Shown here: positions 1 through 6,503 of the stretch, piece after piece
Position numbering within the stretch: the stretch's first letter is position 1
Layout of the letters: every line of letters begins with the position of its first letter
Assembly (NCBI GenBank): GCA_964387645.1
Contig: CAYLYM010000130.1
Location: forward strand, 1-10,340
Reading direction: 5' to 3'
Source of the DNA: CAYLYM01 sp964387645
GTDB taxonomy: Bacteria; Calditrichota; Calditrichia; RBG-13-44-9
DNA: 10,340 nucleotides
Notes under the pieces: generated by a model
What the model saw: the letters and a program-made list of their open reading frames with translations, nothing else
What the model was told of the DNA's origin: nothing
Databases searched by the model: none
Position numbers and translations under genes: made by a program

Positions 1-416
1 AAACCACCTACCATACTAACTTTTCCATTGCCCCACTTTTGTTTAGCCCAACATTCAATAGTAGCATACCCATCGTCTTCTTCCCGGACAAATGGTGCCC
101 CTTCACCACAGGAAGCAAATCTGCCCTAACATCTTGTATGGCAACTATACAAATTTTGAATAATATTCTCAATATTCTATGAGTCTCTCTTTATTGAGGG
201 GTGTTCTTATCAAAAGAATGGAATAATTTTTATTTTTTTCAGAAAAACATCAATCTATGGCCGGGTTGTTGCTATTGCACCAAGGGAATCATCATGTTCT
301 TATTGATACTATATTTAAAATTATTTGAATCGGCCTTTGTACTACTGAATAGTAAAACAACTTTAGTCAATTATATGAACAAGAAAAATATAATTTTTTC
401 TTAAACCATAAAACAT
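1..416 (-). pseudogene. Decayed CocE/NonD (peptidase S15-like) hydrolase, N-terminal part
   Basis: On the minus strand, pieces of one protein can be read in changing frames. A start-like ATG lies at 416-414, followed by a hydrophobic stretch, then KYSINKNMMIPL, GAIATT, SILLIRTPLNKERLIEY, EYYSKF, VAIQDVR and, to the window edge, RFASCGEGAPFVREEDDG and ECWAKQKWGNGKVSMVGG. This order (IPMRDG, LIRTPYNK, DVRGRF, DGYDTIEWLAKQPW, GKVGMVGG) is that of the CocE/NonD alpha/beta hydrolase family, known for cleaving esters, amides or X-Pro peptides. The nucleophile Ser normally follows directly, so it would lie outside the window. Lesions: frame changes near 285, 145 and 124 (one G missing between DVR and GRF) and an in-frame TGA near 170. 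The family call is firm from motif order; whether the rest of the gene is intact cannot be seen. Confidence 0.7.
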
Positions 417-460
417 CTTTAGGCTATTTTTATATTTAGATAAATAACCTGTAGCATTTT

Positions 461-523
461 TCTTTTAAAAATAAACAAAACAATTTGCTGCTCAGTAGCC
501 GAGAACGGCAGACTGAGCAGCAA
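461..523 (-). terminator. Rho-independent terminator of the peroxiredoxin gene
   Basis: Perfect 12-bp arms TTGCTGCTCAGT (485-496) and ACTGAGCAGCAA (512-523) enclose a second small stem GCCG/CGGC (498-501/506-509) with an AGAA loop. On the minus strand the hairpin starts 13 bases after the peroxiredoxin stop codon and is followed by a T-rich run (484-461). Structure, position and tail all fit an intrinsic terminator. Confidence 0.8.
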
Positions 524-536
524 GTTCGACACTTTT

Positions 537-1268
537 TCACTTTTTCTTTTTCAGAATCGTTTCCATTACTTTCTCTTTGGGAAGTTTCTTAGTGCAGAAG
601 AACCAGTCATAACAGGTTATATCATCGGTTTTATCTTCTATACGTTCCTTGGCAGTACCACAGGACCCTGGCGGAGGAACGATCACATCATCTCCCGGAC
701 GCCAATCCGCTGGCGTTGCTACTGAAAAAGCATCCGCTGTTTGGAGAGCTATGAGGATCCGGTATAGTTCATCAAAATTCCTTCCCAGACTAAGCGGATA
801 GTAGATGATCGCCCGAATGATCCCTTTGGGATCAATGACAAATACTGCCCGTACCGCTTGAGTTGAACTTTCACCCGGCTGAATCATTCCATATTTTCTG
901 GCTACTTCCATCTTAATGTCCTCAATCAAGGGAAATTTTATTTCTACGTTTTTCATTCCCTTGTATTCTATCTTTTCCTTGATGGTGCGTAGCCAGGCAA
1001 TGTGACTGTAGAGTCCATCCACCGATAGCCCAACCAGTTTGCAGTTAGCTTGTTCAAATTTCTCTTCCATCGAAGCAAATGTTATGAACTCTGACGTGCA
1101 AACTGGCGTAAAGTCCGCTGGATGGCTGAATAAAATGACCCAACTACCTGCATACTGGTCGGGAAAATTAATTTCTCCTTGTGTTGTAACTGCCTTAAAC
1201 GAAGGCGCTTTGTCTCCAATGCGGGGCATAGAGACAACCTCAGGTTGAGCTTGTGTTTGATTTTCCAT
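537..1268 (-). CDS. Peroxiredoxin, AhpC/TSA superfamily, Prx6/archaeal-type with extended C-terminus
   Basis: A 243-residue cytosolic thiol peroxidase that would reduce hydrogen peroxide and organic hydroperoxides. The thioredoxin-fold domain (about residues 15-160) carries the active-site run HPADFTPVCTSE with peroxidatic Cys57, Thr54 and Pro50, and the conserved Arg140 in VRAVFVIDP. The C-terminal extension (about 160-243) contains RNFDELYRILIALQ and the TPADWRPGDDVIVPPP segment typical of Prx6-type and archaeal TPx enzymes, which assemble as dimers and decamers. Three further cysteines lie at 203, 219 and 225; in archaeal homologues Cys in this extension resolves the sulfenic acid. The start is supported by an AGGAG about 7 bases upstream (1275-1280). 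It appears to be a single-gene unit: terminator at 485-523 and an inverted repeat at 1314-1340. No lesion is seen. Confidence 0.95.
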   Translation of the reverse strand: MENQTQAQPEVVSMPRIGDKAPSFKAVTTQGEINFPDQYAGSWVILFSHPADFTPVCTSEFITFASMEEKFEQANCKLVGLSVDGLYSHIAWLRTIKEKIEYKGMKNVEIKFPLIEDIKMEVARKYGMIQPGESSTQAVRAVFVIDPKGIIRAIIYYPLSLGRNFDELYRILIALQTADAFSVATPADWRPGDDVIVPPPGSCGTAKERIEDKTDDITCYDWFFCTKKLPKEKVMETILKKKK

Positions 1269-1313
1269 TTTACTTCTCCTCTTTTTTTAACTTGTTATTT
1301 ATGTTTAACTGTA

Positions 1314-1340
1314 GGCAATTATAGCTGTGGTATAATTGCC
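1314..1340. promoter_or_regulatory. Perfect inverted repeat upstream of peroxiredoxin (operator/promoter candidate)
   Basis: GGCAATTATA (1314-1323) and TATAATTGCC (1331-1340) are perfect 10-bp inverted arms around GCTGTGG. On the minus strand the left arm supplies a TATAAT hexamer (1323-1318) about 50 bases before the peroxiredoxin ATG, with TTATTG 17 bases further upstream, so an operator could overlap a -10 element. Peroxiredoxin genes are often controlled by PerR or OxyR; the repeat does not match the 7-1-7 PerR box, so no regulator is assigned. Confidence 0.4.
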
Positions 1341-1342
1341 CA

Positions 1343-1407
1343 ATAACCTACACCTAATCTGCGCCACAAAACACAACTAAGCTTGGTCGGTTGCAGATAG
1401 TTGTTAT
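1343..1407. repeat. attC-like imperfect hairpin
   Basis: ATAAC (1343-1347) and ATCTGC (1357-1362) pair with GCAGAT (1393-1398) and GTTAT (1403-1407) around a 30-base loop. Two short paired boxes per side, unequal spacers, TAAC/GTTA outermost and a length of about 65 bases recall an integron attC site. The outer boxes do not match the RYYYAAC/GTTRRRY consensus exactly and no integrase is in the window, so this is only a candidate. Confidence 0.25.
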
Positions 1408-1583
1408 AACGCGGTATAGCTACGCTCTATTTGTCCCAAACTTCGCTGGTCTATTCGATTTCATACGTGTTTTAGCTAAAGCTAAGAGATTACCCTGCTA
1501 CATTTTCTTCTAAAATACGTCAGATGTTTGATTTCATCCGATATGAGGATAAATACCATCAGTACCGAAATTATTTTGCTGAC

Positions 1584-1657
1584 AATCATATAGAAAGCGC
1601 ACCTGAAGTTATCCGATTAAGTCCCGAGAAGAACAGGGGTCCTTTTTCTATATGATT
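1584..1657. repeat. 13-bp inverted repeat with 48-base spacer
   Basis: AATCATATAGAAA (1584-1596) and TTTCTATATGATT (1645-1657) are perfect inverted copies. An 11-base direct repeat TGATTTCATCC also occurs near 1530 and 1654. The arms are too far apart for a good terminator; they might be ends of a tiny decayed element or chance in AT-rich DNA. Confidence 0.45.
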
Positions 1658-1745
1658 TCATCCAATTGACAACATACTGTTTATCATCGTAGTTATATTG
1701 AACAGCTTCAATTCTGTTAGCGTTGGGCGTAGTAATGATATCATT
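1617..1745 (-). other. 42-codon coding-like remnant, unidentified
   Basis: An open minus-strand stretch between TAG (1748-1746) and TAA (1619-1617) lacks an ATG near its beginning but reads like real protein: NDIITTPNANRIEAVQYN, then YDDKQYVVNWMKSYRK. The amino-acid mix (aromatic-polar alternation) would suit a beta-strand-rich exported protein. I do not recognise the family. The 13-bp inverted repeat at 1645-1657 lies within it. It is probably a fragment of a lost gene. Confidence 0.3.
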
Positions 1746-2052
1746 CTATATGAATAACAACATGTAGTAACCTGTAAAATACAAGCTTACCTTACTGACT
1801 ATCTAACCGTCTGGTCTTATTAGCACCTCAAAGATGTATACTAAAAGTATCACTAGAAACGAACACCGCGGTTAGAAATTTATCCTCGCCAATTACTTGG
1901 CGCGAAATATTAGAATGGAAAATAACCGTAAGCACTCGTTTTTTAGTGAATACTAATTTAAGTAGATTTTATATACCAATGCTATTTTAATTTATTTTTA
2001 AATTAATATTAAATATTTTTTTTATATTTTCAACCAAAATTACCGCTAGTGA

Positions 2053-2660
2053 TTAATTAGTATAAAGTCTTAAACCAGCACAAAACAGGCGTTTTCCTTC
2101 TATCACAAAATCAACATCCTCATAAAGATGTGCTTCCTGTTCCAGCAAGTTGTCTACATTGACAACCATTCATAACCGTTTTTAAAAGAAAAACTTAATC
2201 CAGCGTCTTCCTTTTGATAGTTGTTTAGCGTGACTTGCTGTTCAGCATTATTCTTAAATCGCCATTCTTTTCGGTCAAAAGTAGCTTTTAGACCCACATT
2301 TCCATCGATTGCCAAACCTTGCGTAAGGTATTGTTTGCCTTTAAATTAAGATACAAACTTTTATCAGGATAATAGGATAATGATTTGCCCGTATCCTTAT
2401 TTTTGTTATGTGTTCCAGTGAAGCTTCCTTCAAATGTATACCCTGGATATATATCCCACAGCATTTTTATCTCGCTACCACCAACCGATCCTCTATAAAT
2501 ATTTTCACGGCGATAAATATAGACCAGACTGTCAGTAACAAAGAGAATTTGTTCTGGAGAAAAATACAGTGTTGGGTCTTCCAATCCATGATCAATTGGT
2601 GTAATCATATTTTATCTTTAATAATAACCATTCATATATCAATGACAAAATAAAACTAAC
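2053..2660 (-). pseudogene. C-terminal beta-barrel remnant of a TonB-dependent receptor
   Basis: Minus-strand pieces give the end of an outer-membrane TonB-dependent receptor, which imports siderophores, cobalamin or glycans. In order: SLIYEWLLLKIK, MITPIDHG and DPTLYFSPEQILFVTDSL, IYRGSVGGSEIKMLWDIYPG, a KDTGKSLSYYPDKSLYLN run matching the family's usual 'kDkdTGkpLpyiPphkl' strand pair, then QGLAIDGNVGLKATFD and VTLNNYQKEDAGLSFSF. It ends with VDNLLEQEAHLYEDVDFVIE and GKRLFCAGLRLYTN before TAA (2055-2053), the typical 'VdNLlnkeY...GRtfyaGlrl' C-terminus. At least three frame changes are needed (near 2608, 2345 and 2157). The N-terminal plug and most of the barrel are missing or unrecognisable. 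The main open piece is 2288-2608. Substrate cannot be inferred. Confidence 0.65.
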
Positions 2661-3261
2661 AAATTATCAGTATTCCTACAGAGCCACTTATGCAAGTTGT
2701 TGAACATTCTGGTTCAAGGTTGGTATTTCTGGCTCGGTAGTGAATGTTCCTGGGATGAGAATACGGAGTTTTATATAAATCCTAAACTATAGGTACTCGA
2801 AATCCTCTTCCAATTAAAGTGCAAAGAGAAATACCTTTATTCACATGATAAATACTTTGATAAAAACCAACAAAACATCAGCGAGCATAAAACTAAATAA
2901 TTTTAAGCATCCAATATAATAAAGTCATTTTCGGTACATAGCTCCTGCTTTAGAAAAGCATAAATATAACCTCCAAGATATATAGTAATATTGAAAAATT
3001 ATTCGGAAAAAACTATCGATCACTTTTACCTATTATGAAGTCAAAGACGTGTTCACGAGAAAGTATATCTTAAAACATAAAGCTGCACTTACGTTCATCT
3101 CTGGCCTGTGGTCATCGCCTGAGTAAAGCGATAATTATTCCGCTGGCCGACATCAATTCCAAAAGTACTATCGTTCATTAGAAAAGCACAGAAATTAGAA
3201 AAAACCGCTCAGTTCTTTCTGGCAGATTGAGTCAATGGTTATGTTGATCAATATTTTAATA
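2661..3261. other. Degraded stretch with short coding-like fragments
   Basis: No intact gene is seen. Minus-strand fragments look protein-like: ILIPGTFTTEPEIPTLNQ, then NVQQLA and TAA (near 2755-2690), and a 27-codon ORF at 3095-3178 reading MNDSTFGIDVGQRNNYRFTQ then AMTTGQR, which continues in another frame after its TGA. They could be upstream parts of the same receptor pseudogene, since strand and style agree, but similarity is not strong enough to assert it. The stretch 2800-3060 shows nothing recognisable. Confidence 0.35.
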
Positions 3262-3876
3262 TCAAACATAATTTACAATTCCTAAATATAATTGATAAAC
3301 TCCCAATAAGAATAGAATAACTGCAGACAATCCAAGCAATATTTTACTCACTTTTGGCCCCAACTTTCTTGCAAATCCAAATAAAATAATAATTCCTGTC
3401 AAGACTATTATCATAGTTAGATAAAAACCAAGAATCATAGCAATTCCATTAATCGGTTCAATTCTCCACCCTTCTAGAAAAATAGGCCCCATGATTAAAC
3501 TCCATCCTAAATATGGGGCTGGATTTAAAATATTTATAATAACAGCATTAAATAGCGTTTGTTGACTTGATTCATTACACGTAGTTTTATCTGCATTAAA
3601 TTTCTGCCAAGTTTTAAAAGCCCTAAATCCGAGATATAGGAGAAACAATCCGCCACCCAGTCTTAGAAAGACAATAAAATTATCTGGCATTCTAGTTAGT
3701 AGGAATAAAACTAAGATGAGAATAGGACCATCACTAATAACTGGAGCAAATGATGCAGGTAAGGTTGAACGCCACCCCTTTTTAAGAGTTTGGGATATGA
3801 TGTATGTCTGAAGTGGACCTGGTTGAATGGCTGATGCAAACGCATAAGTTATTCCAAAAATTAAATAGTTCAACAT
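3262..3876 (-). CDS. LysE/RhtB-type amino-acid exporter family protein
   Basis: A 204-residue inner-membrane protein, the usual length of the LysE translocator superfamily, whose members export amino acids or small metabolites by proton exchange. The N-terminal family signature is clear: QPGPLQTYIISQTLKKGW (residues about 18-35) followed by ASFAPVISDGPIL. About six hydrophobic segments can be seen (roughly 3-20, 41-61, 69-87, 112-130, 142-166, 176-200). The middle loop around 88-106 is polar, and NPAPYLGW (near 117-124) corresponds to the conserved 'NPk' turn. The ATG lies at 3876-3874; a GGAG occurs about 13 bases upstream, too far for an ideal site. The substrate cannot be told from sequence. 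It stands alone between decayed segments; the preceding small ORF ends 24 bases upstream and could be cotranscribed. Confidence 0.85.
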   Translation of the reverse strand: MLNYLIFGITYAFASAIQPGPLQTYIISQTLKKGWRSTLPASFAPVISDGPILILVLFLLTRMPDNFIVFLRLGGGLFLLYLGFRAFKTWQKFNADKTTCNESSQQTLFNAVIINILNPAPYLGWSLIMGPIFLEGWRIEPINGIAMILGFYLTMIIVLTGIIILFGFARKLGPKVSKILLGLSAVILFLLGVYQLYLGIVNYV

Positions 3877-3900
3877 AACAGTCCAAATTCTCCAATATTT

Positions 3901-4053
3901 TTAAAACTCATAAAACAATATAACAACTTTCCTATAAACTGCCAAAAACTTACCTTCACAGAATATTAAATTTAAAATACAAGAAAGAACAAACAACGCC
4001 CAAATATACCGCATTTTGGGCGGTTTAATACATTTATCAGGCAGTTTCTTCAT
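3901..4053 (-). CDS. Small 50-residue ORF with signal-peptide-like N-terminus
   Basis: The minus strand from ATG (4053-4051) to TAA (3903-3901) encodes a basic N-terminus MKKLPDKCIKPPKMRY, a hydrophobic core IWALFVLSCILNLIFC and a short tail ending VVILFYEF. The layout (long basic n-region, second Met, hydrophobic core, FCEG) resembles the signal peptide of Bacteroidota SusC/TonB receptors, so it may be the surviving 5' end of such a gene; equally it could be a small membrane peptide in front of the exporter. No Shine-Dalgarno is evident. A hairpin with CGCCCAAA/TTTGGGCG arms (3997-4004/4015-4022) lies inside it. Confidence 0.3.
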   Translation of the reverse strand: MKKLPDKCIKPPKMRYIWALFVLSCILNLIFCEGKFLAVYRKVVILFYEF

Positions 4054-4512
4054 TTATTTTATAAATTGCCGAACTTTCAACAGGTAGCTATTCCCACACC
4101 AGAGTTCTGAAAGCAATGAAAACCGCTATAAGAGACTCAAAGATTATATAAACATGACTAATTTGTAGAAATACAAATGATACATTTGCTGAAACAGGTA
4201 GTAAAATAGCCAATATTATGCTACTATAATTTTGTTATACAGTCAGGTAAAAATAAATCTTGCAAAAAAAATTCTTATCAGAACATGGATAAATGAATCT
4301 AATTCAGAATTGCAAAAACCCGCAATCTGCCTTGGCTTATACTATTGTATCTAGAAAAACCAAAGTAAACAACTGGCAAACAATTGACGATAGCAGGTTT
4401 ACAGCCTGAGTAATGCGAAACCGGTCCAGCCAGATTCTTTATTCAAACCAGCCGAAAAAAAACAAAAAAAATATACACCTATCATTTCAACAAACTTTAA
4501 CAGTCGGCTAAC
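4054..4512. other. AT-rich stretch without recognisable gene
   Basis: Both strands are full of stops and I recognise no protein, RNA or repeat here. A slightly more GC-rich patch at 4315-4440 might be old coding DNA but yields no coherent reading frame. Confidence 0.5.
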
Positions 4513-5054
4513 TTAATCAGCTTCTGAAATTGCTTCCTCTCCCAGTTGGTTTTTTATCGGAATAGTAAATAATTTAATAACTGTTGCAAACAACAGAGCA
4601 AACAGATACCATCTTGCAAGACCTTTGGATTTGACAAGGGACGAAAGACTTTAACTAATTTCTGTAAATTTTGAGAATGCAGAAGCAAAGATGAAAGCAT
4701 GAAGCAAATCGATAATTGCATAGAATATAATTGCTTCAGGCGATTTAATTCCCAAAGAAGTTTCGACATAAAAAGCAAAATTACTGTCATAATAATCCAT
4801 GGCAACAGAAACACAATAGGTTTTTTCTTGTGGGGAGTTCTGCTGGGAACTGGTTCAATAATTAGTGAAATAATTATTGTAATTACAGCAGATTCAAAAA
4901 GACCTATAATTCCCATTATTCCATAAAGCGGATTCACACTGGCTTTATAACCAGTTGATAGAAAAGGGATTAAAAGTAACCATGTAGTCAGATGGATTAG
5001 AATGAAGAAAGAAATTATTTGTTGTTACTTAATCCACTCTTTTAATTTATTCAT
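4513..5054 (-). pseudogene. Broken four-TM inner-membrane protein, unknown family
   Basis: Reading from ATG (5054-5052): MNKLKEWIK, TAA, then in the same frame QQIISFFILIHLTTWLLL and IPFLSTGYKASVNPLYGI. A second hydrophobic run MGIIGLFESAVITIIISLII follows, then the basic loop RTPHKKK and a third run VFLLPWIIMTVILLF. Near 4750 the sensible frame changes to PEAIIFYAIIDLLHAFIF and ASAFSKFTEIS, followed by an in-frame TAA (near 4652). The tail then resumes as LARWYLFALLFATVIKLF and TIPIKNQLGEEAISEAD, ending at TAA (4515-4513). Joined, this would be about 180 residues with four or five membrane spans. Two in-frame stops plus one frameshift make it a pseudogene. A GTG-started open piece remains at 4554-4937. 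I do not recognise the family. Confidence 0.55.
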
Positions 5055-5063
5055 CATTTTTCA

Positions 5064-5185
5064 TCATTTAAATAAATTTTCTTTTTTGTAAGACCAAATA
5101 AAACCTTAACCGATTGCTGTACTCAATATCCTTCTTCTTCAATAAGTCGTTTTATAATATTCTCAAAATTACCTATTTTTTACAT
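5064..5185 (-). pseudogene. Short N-terminal gene remnant, possibly of a nuclease-like protein
   Basis: After ATG (5185-5183) the frame hits TAA at once, then reads KIGNFENIIKRLIEEEGY, TGA, VQQSVKVLFGLTKKENLFK, TGA. The pattern 'FENIIKRLLEEEGYWVRQSVKV' is one I associate from memory with N-termini of bacterial proteins carrying a restriction-endonuclease-like domain; the TGA sits exactly where Trp would be expected. The remaining gene body is absent. Being a coherent segment with two stops, it is best treated as a remnant; the family suggestion is tentative. Confidence 0.35.
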
Positions 5186-5197
5186 CTAATAAAAAAT

Positions 5198-5698
5198 TCA
5201 GCGGCGGTGATACCATGTTTTGTTTGCCAAAACCACAGATGTTTCCACTTGTCGTTCTGGAATCGACCAGTATTTTCTAAGAAGGCGATTTTTTTCTTCT
5301 TCCTCTGAAACAAGGGTATATCCGTTCTTTTGGTAAAATGAAATTGCCCATGAAGCAGCTGCCCAAGTCCCAATAAGGATAGGTTTCTCTGTCAAGCTCT
5401 CCAGATACCGAAGCAGTTTTGTTCCAATTCCCTGTTTTTGAGCTTGTGTCAAAACATAGGCATGTCTGATAAGTGAAACCTCACCTTTGTCTTGAATTCC
5501 CATAATTCCAACAAGCTGCCCATCATTCTCATTACCCCAGAAAACAACACCATCCTCAATTTCTTTCTTGAGTTCTTCAGGGGGCATATAAGGCTCATGC
5601 CAACAATCTTCTGGGATAACTCCTTTATATGCTTGAGCAGCATCATTGATGATTTCTAATATCCTATCGAAATCTGATTCTGTACATTTCCGTATCAT
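5198..5698 (-). CDS. GNAT family N-acetyltransferase
   Basis: A 166-residue cytosolic acetyltransferase using acetyl-CoA. It opens with MIRKCTESDFDRILEIIND, the usual first strand and helix, and has a beta-strand pair around QLVGIMGIQDKGEVSLIRHA (61-80). Motif A follows as YVLTQAQKQGIGTKLLRY (81-98), with the pyrophosphate-binding Q-x-x-G-I-G at 87-92. Motif B follows as the AISFYQKNGYTLVSEEE segment (118-134). The FYQKNGY element is strongly diagnostic. Substrate is unknown. The ATG is supported by AGGAG six bases upstream. The stem-loop at 5711-5770 lies immediately in front of it, which, with GNAT genes being frequent integron cargo, raises the possibility of a cassette gene. No lesion seen. 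Confidence 0.9.
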   Translation of the reverse strand: MIRKCTESDFDRILEIINDAAQAYKGVIPEDCWHEPYMPPEELKKEIEDGVVFWGNENDGQLVGIMGIQDKGEVSLIRHAYVLTQAQKQGIGTKLLRYLESLTEKPILIGTWAAASWAISFYQKNGYTLVSEEEEKNRLLRKYWSIPERQVETSVVLANKTWYHRR

Positions 5699-5710
5699 CT
5701 TTATCTCCTG

Positions 5711-5770
5711 CTATAACGTTCAAACTCACCTGCCGCTATGGAGCAAAGCCGAAGGCCACAGCGGTATGGC
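5711..5770. repeat. GC-rich hairpin upstream of acetyltransferase, attC-like
   Basis: CCGCTATGG (5733-5741) pairs with CCACAGCGG (5756-5764), eight of nine positions, around AGCAAAGCCGAAGG. The outer flank includes TAACGTTCAAAC (5714-5725). The GGAGCAAAGCCGAAGG loop resembles hairpins often found between genes in Bacteroidota. Much richer in GC than its surroundings. Could be an attC-like recombination site, a decayed dispersed repeat, or the terminator of the channel-like gene upstream, though no T-run follows the stem. Confidence 0.4.
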
Positions 5771-5819
5771 GATCAGATGGAGCGATTCGCTAGCCAATTT
5801 TATTCTTTACTTTCTTCTA

Positions 5820-6200
5820 TTAACGCACTCTAAAAATAGTTACTGATAATCTAATTGTTGCTACTTCAATTATTCCGAAAAGCGCCGAAATAAACCTCGA
5901 AAAAGTAGTAATAGGATGAATATCTCCAATAACGATATTGGTAAACGCCATGAAAATAGTATAAAGTTTATCAATATATGAGGTTAAAAAATTATCATTT
6001 GTTGAACTTGAAGTAAATATAAGAGATAATATAAGAAAGAATAACAAAATAATTATCCAAATAATTTTTAATTTCCAAATCTTTCTCATTGAAATTTTAA
6101 AAAGTTTATCTCCTATACTCCTTATTGTTTCTGTCACTTTGCTTATATTCATAAACATCAAGTTACTTTTTACTTGAAATTCATTATTAAATTTATACAT
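5820..6200 (-). CDS. Two-TM potassium-channel-like (Ion_trans_2) protein with aberrant filter
   Basis: A 126-residue protein. A hydrophilic N-terminus (1-40) precedes one membrane helix IWKLKIIWIIILLFFLILSL (41-60). A short extracytoplasmic loop, a pore-loop-like segment YTIFMAFTNIVIGDIHPITT (80-99) and a second helix FISALFGIIEVATIRLSVTI (103-122) follow. The order TM1, P-loop, TM2 and the conserved 'GDI.P.T...RfiSaL.GiI' context identify the bacterial two-TM channel family. The selectivity filter, however, reads T-N-I-V-I-G-D where T-T-V-G-Y-G-D is expected, so one filter Gly and the Tyr are missing. It may be a nonselective variant, a subfamily with its own filter, or an early pseudogene. 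No Shine-Dalgarno precedes the chosen ATG (6200), so the start is uncertain; the stop follows TM2 directly. Confidence 0.55.
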   Translation of the reverse strand: MYKFNNEFQVKSNLMFMNISKVTETIRSIGDKLFKISMRKIWKLKIIWIIILLFFLILSLIFTSSSTNDNFLTSYIDKLYTIFMAFTNIVIGDIHPITTFSRFISALFGIIEVATIRLSVTIFRVR

Positions 6201-6244
6201 GTTATAATTGAAAAGCTATAATATTTATATGGTAGAAAATGAGG

Positions 6245-6490
6245 TCAAAATGGTGGAAATAATTCTATAAACTCATAAATATCGTTAGTGTAACTATTGG
6301 TTTTTTCTAAAATTTTAATTTCTTTAAACTTTTCAAGATAGATTGACTTCTTTAATTTTTTTAATCTTGTTTTATCAAACAAGTCTGGAATAGTTATAAA
6401 ATAGTTATCGAAACCTTTGAAAAATTACTTTGCATTGAAACCATTATTTTGCCATCGAATGAAGAAGTCTTGTAAAAACACCGAGGCAAG
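6245..6490 (-). pseudogene. Remnant of an unidentified gene
   Basis: The minus strand is open for 59 codons from after TAA (6427-6425) to TGA (6247-6245), reading FFKGFDNYFITIPDLFDK, then a Lys-rich TRLKKLKKSIYLEKFKEIK part and ending YTNDIYEFIELFPPF. In the same frame before the TAA it continues back as FLQDFFIRWQNNGFNAK to about 6478. No start codon is apparent. The 5' side runs into the foldback repeat at 6504-6612, so the gene may have been cut by the repeat or by a deletion. It ends 45 bases before the channel-like gene starts, on the same strand. Family unknown. Confidence 0.35.
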
Positions 6491-6503
6491 CCTAAAAACA
6501 AGA

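Larger units (their letters stand above)
1341..2052. other. Gene-poor stretch between peroxiredoxin and receptor pseudogene
   Basis: No intact gene is visible on either strand. Besides the attC-like hairpin and the 13-bp inverted repeat listed separately, it holds a 42-codon minus-strand open stretch. From about 1960 to 2040 the DNA is nearly pure A/T. The mixture of moderately GC-rich patches and short stop-broken reading frames suggests degraded coding DNA, but no family could be identified outside the listed piece. Confidence 0.5.

Noticed and set aside
201..404. 67-codon plus-strand ORF
   Set aside because: It is antisense to the decayed hydrolase, rich in Phe/Leu from AT-rich DNA, and has no family features.
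1039..1248. 69-codon plus-strand ORF
   Set aside because: It lies wholly antisense within the well-supported peroxiredoxin gene.
2408..2653. 81-codon plus-strand ORF
   Set aside because: It is antisense to the TonB-receptor remnant, whose minus-strand translation matches the family.
3203..3240. Terminator behind the LysE-type gene
   Set aside because: AACC/GGTT and CTCA/TGAG can pair before a T-run on the minus strand, but the stem has a large asymmetric bulge; too weak to list.
3997..4022. Terminator-like hairpin CGCCCAAA/TTTGGGCG
   Set aside because: A T-rich tail follows on the minus strand, but no gene ends just before it and it lies within a small ORF; kept only as a note there.
4513..5185. 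Alternative genetic code
   Set aside because: In-frame TAA, TGA and TAG all occur in the broken genes, together with frameshifts, whereas intact genes use normal stops; reassignment of one codon would not explain this.
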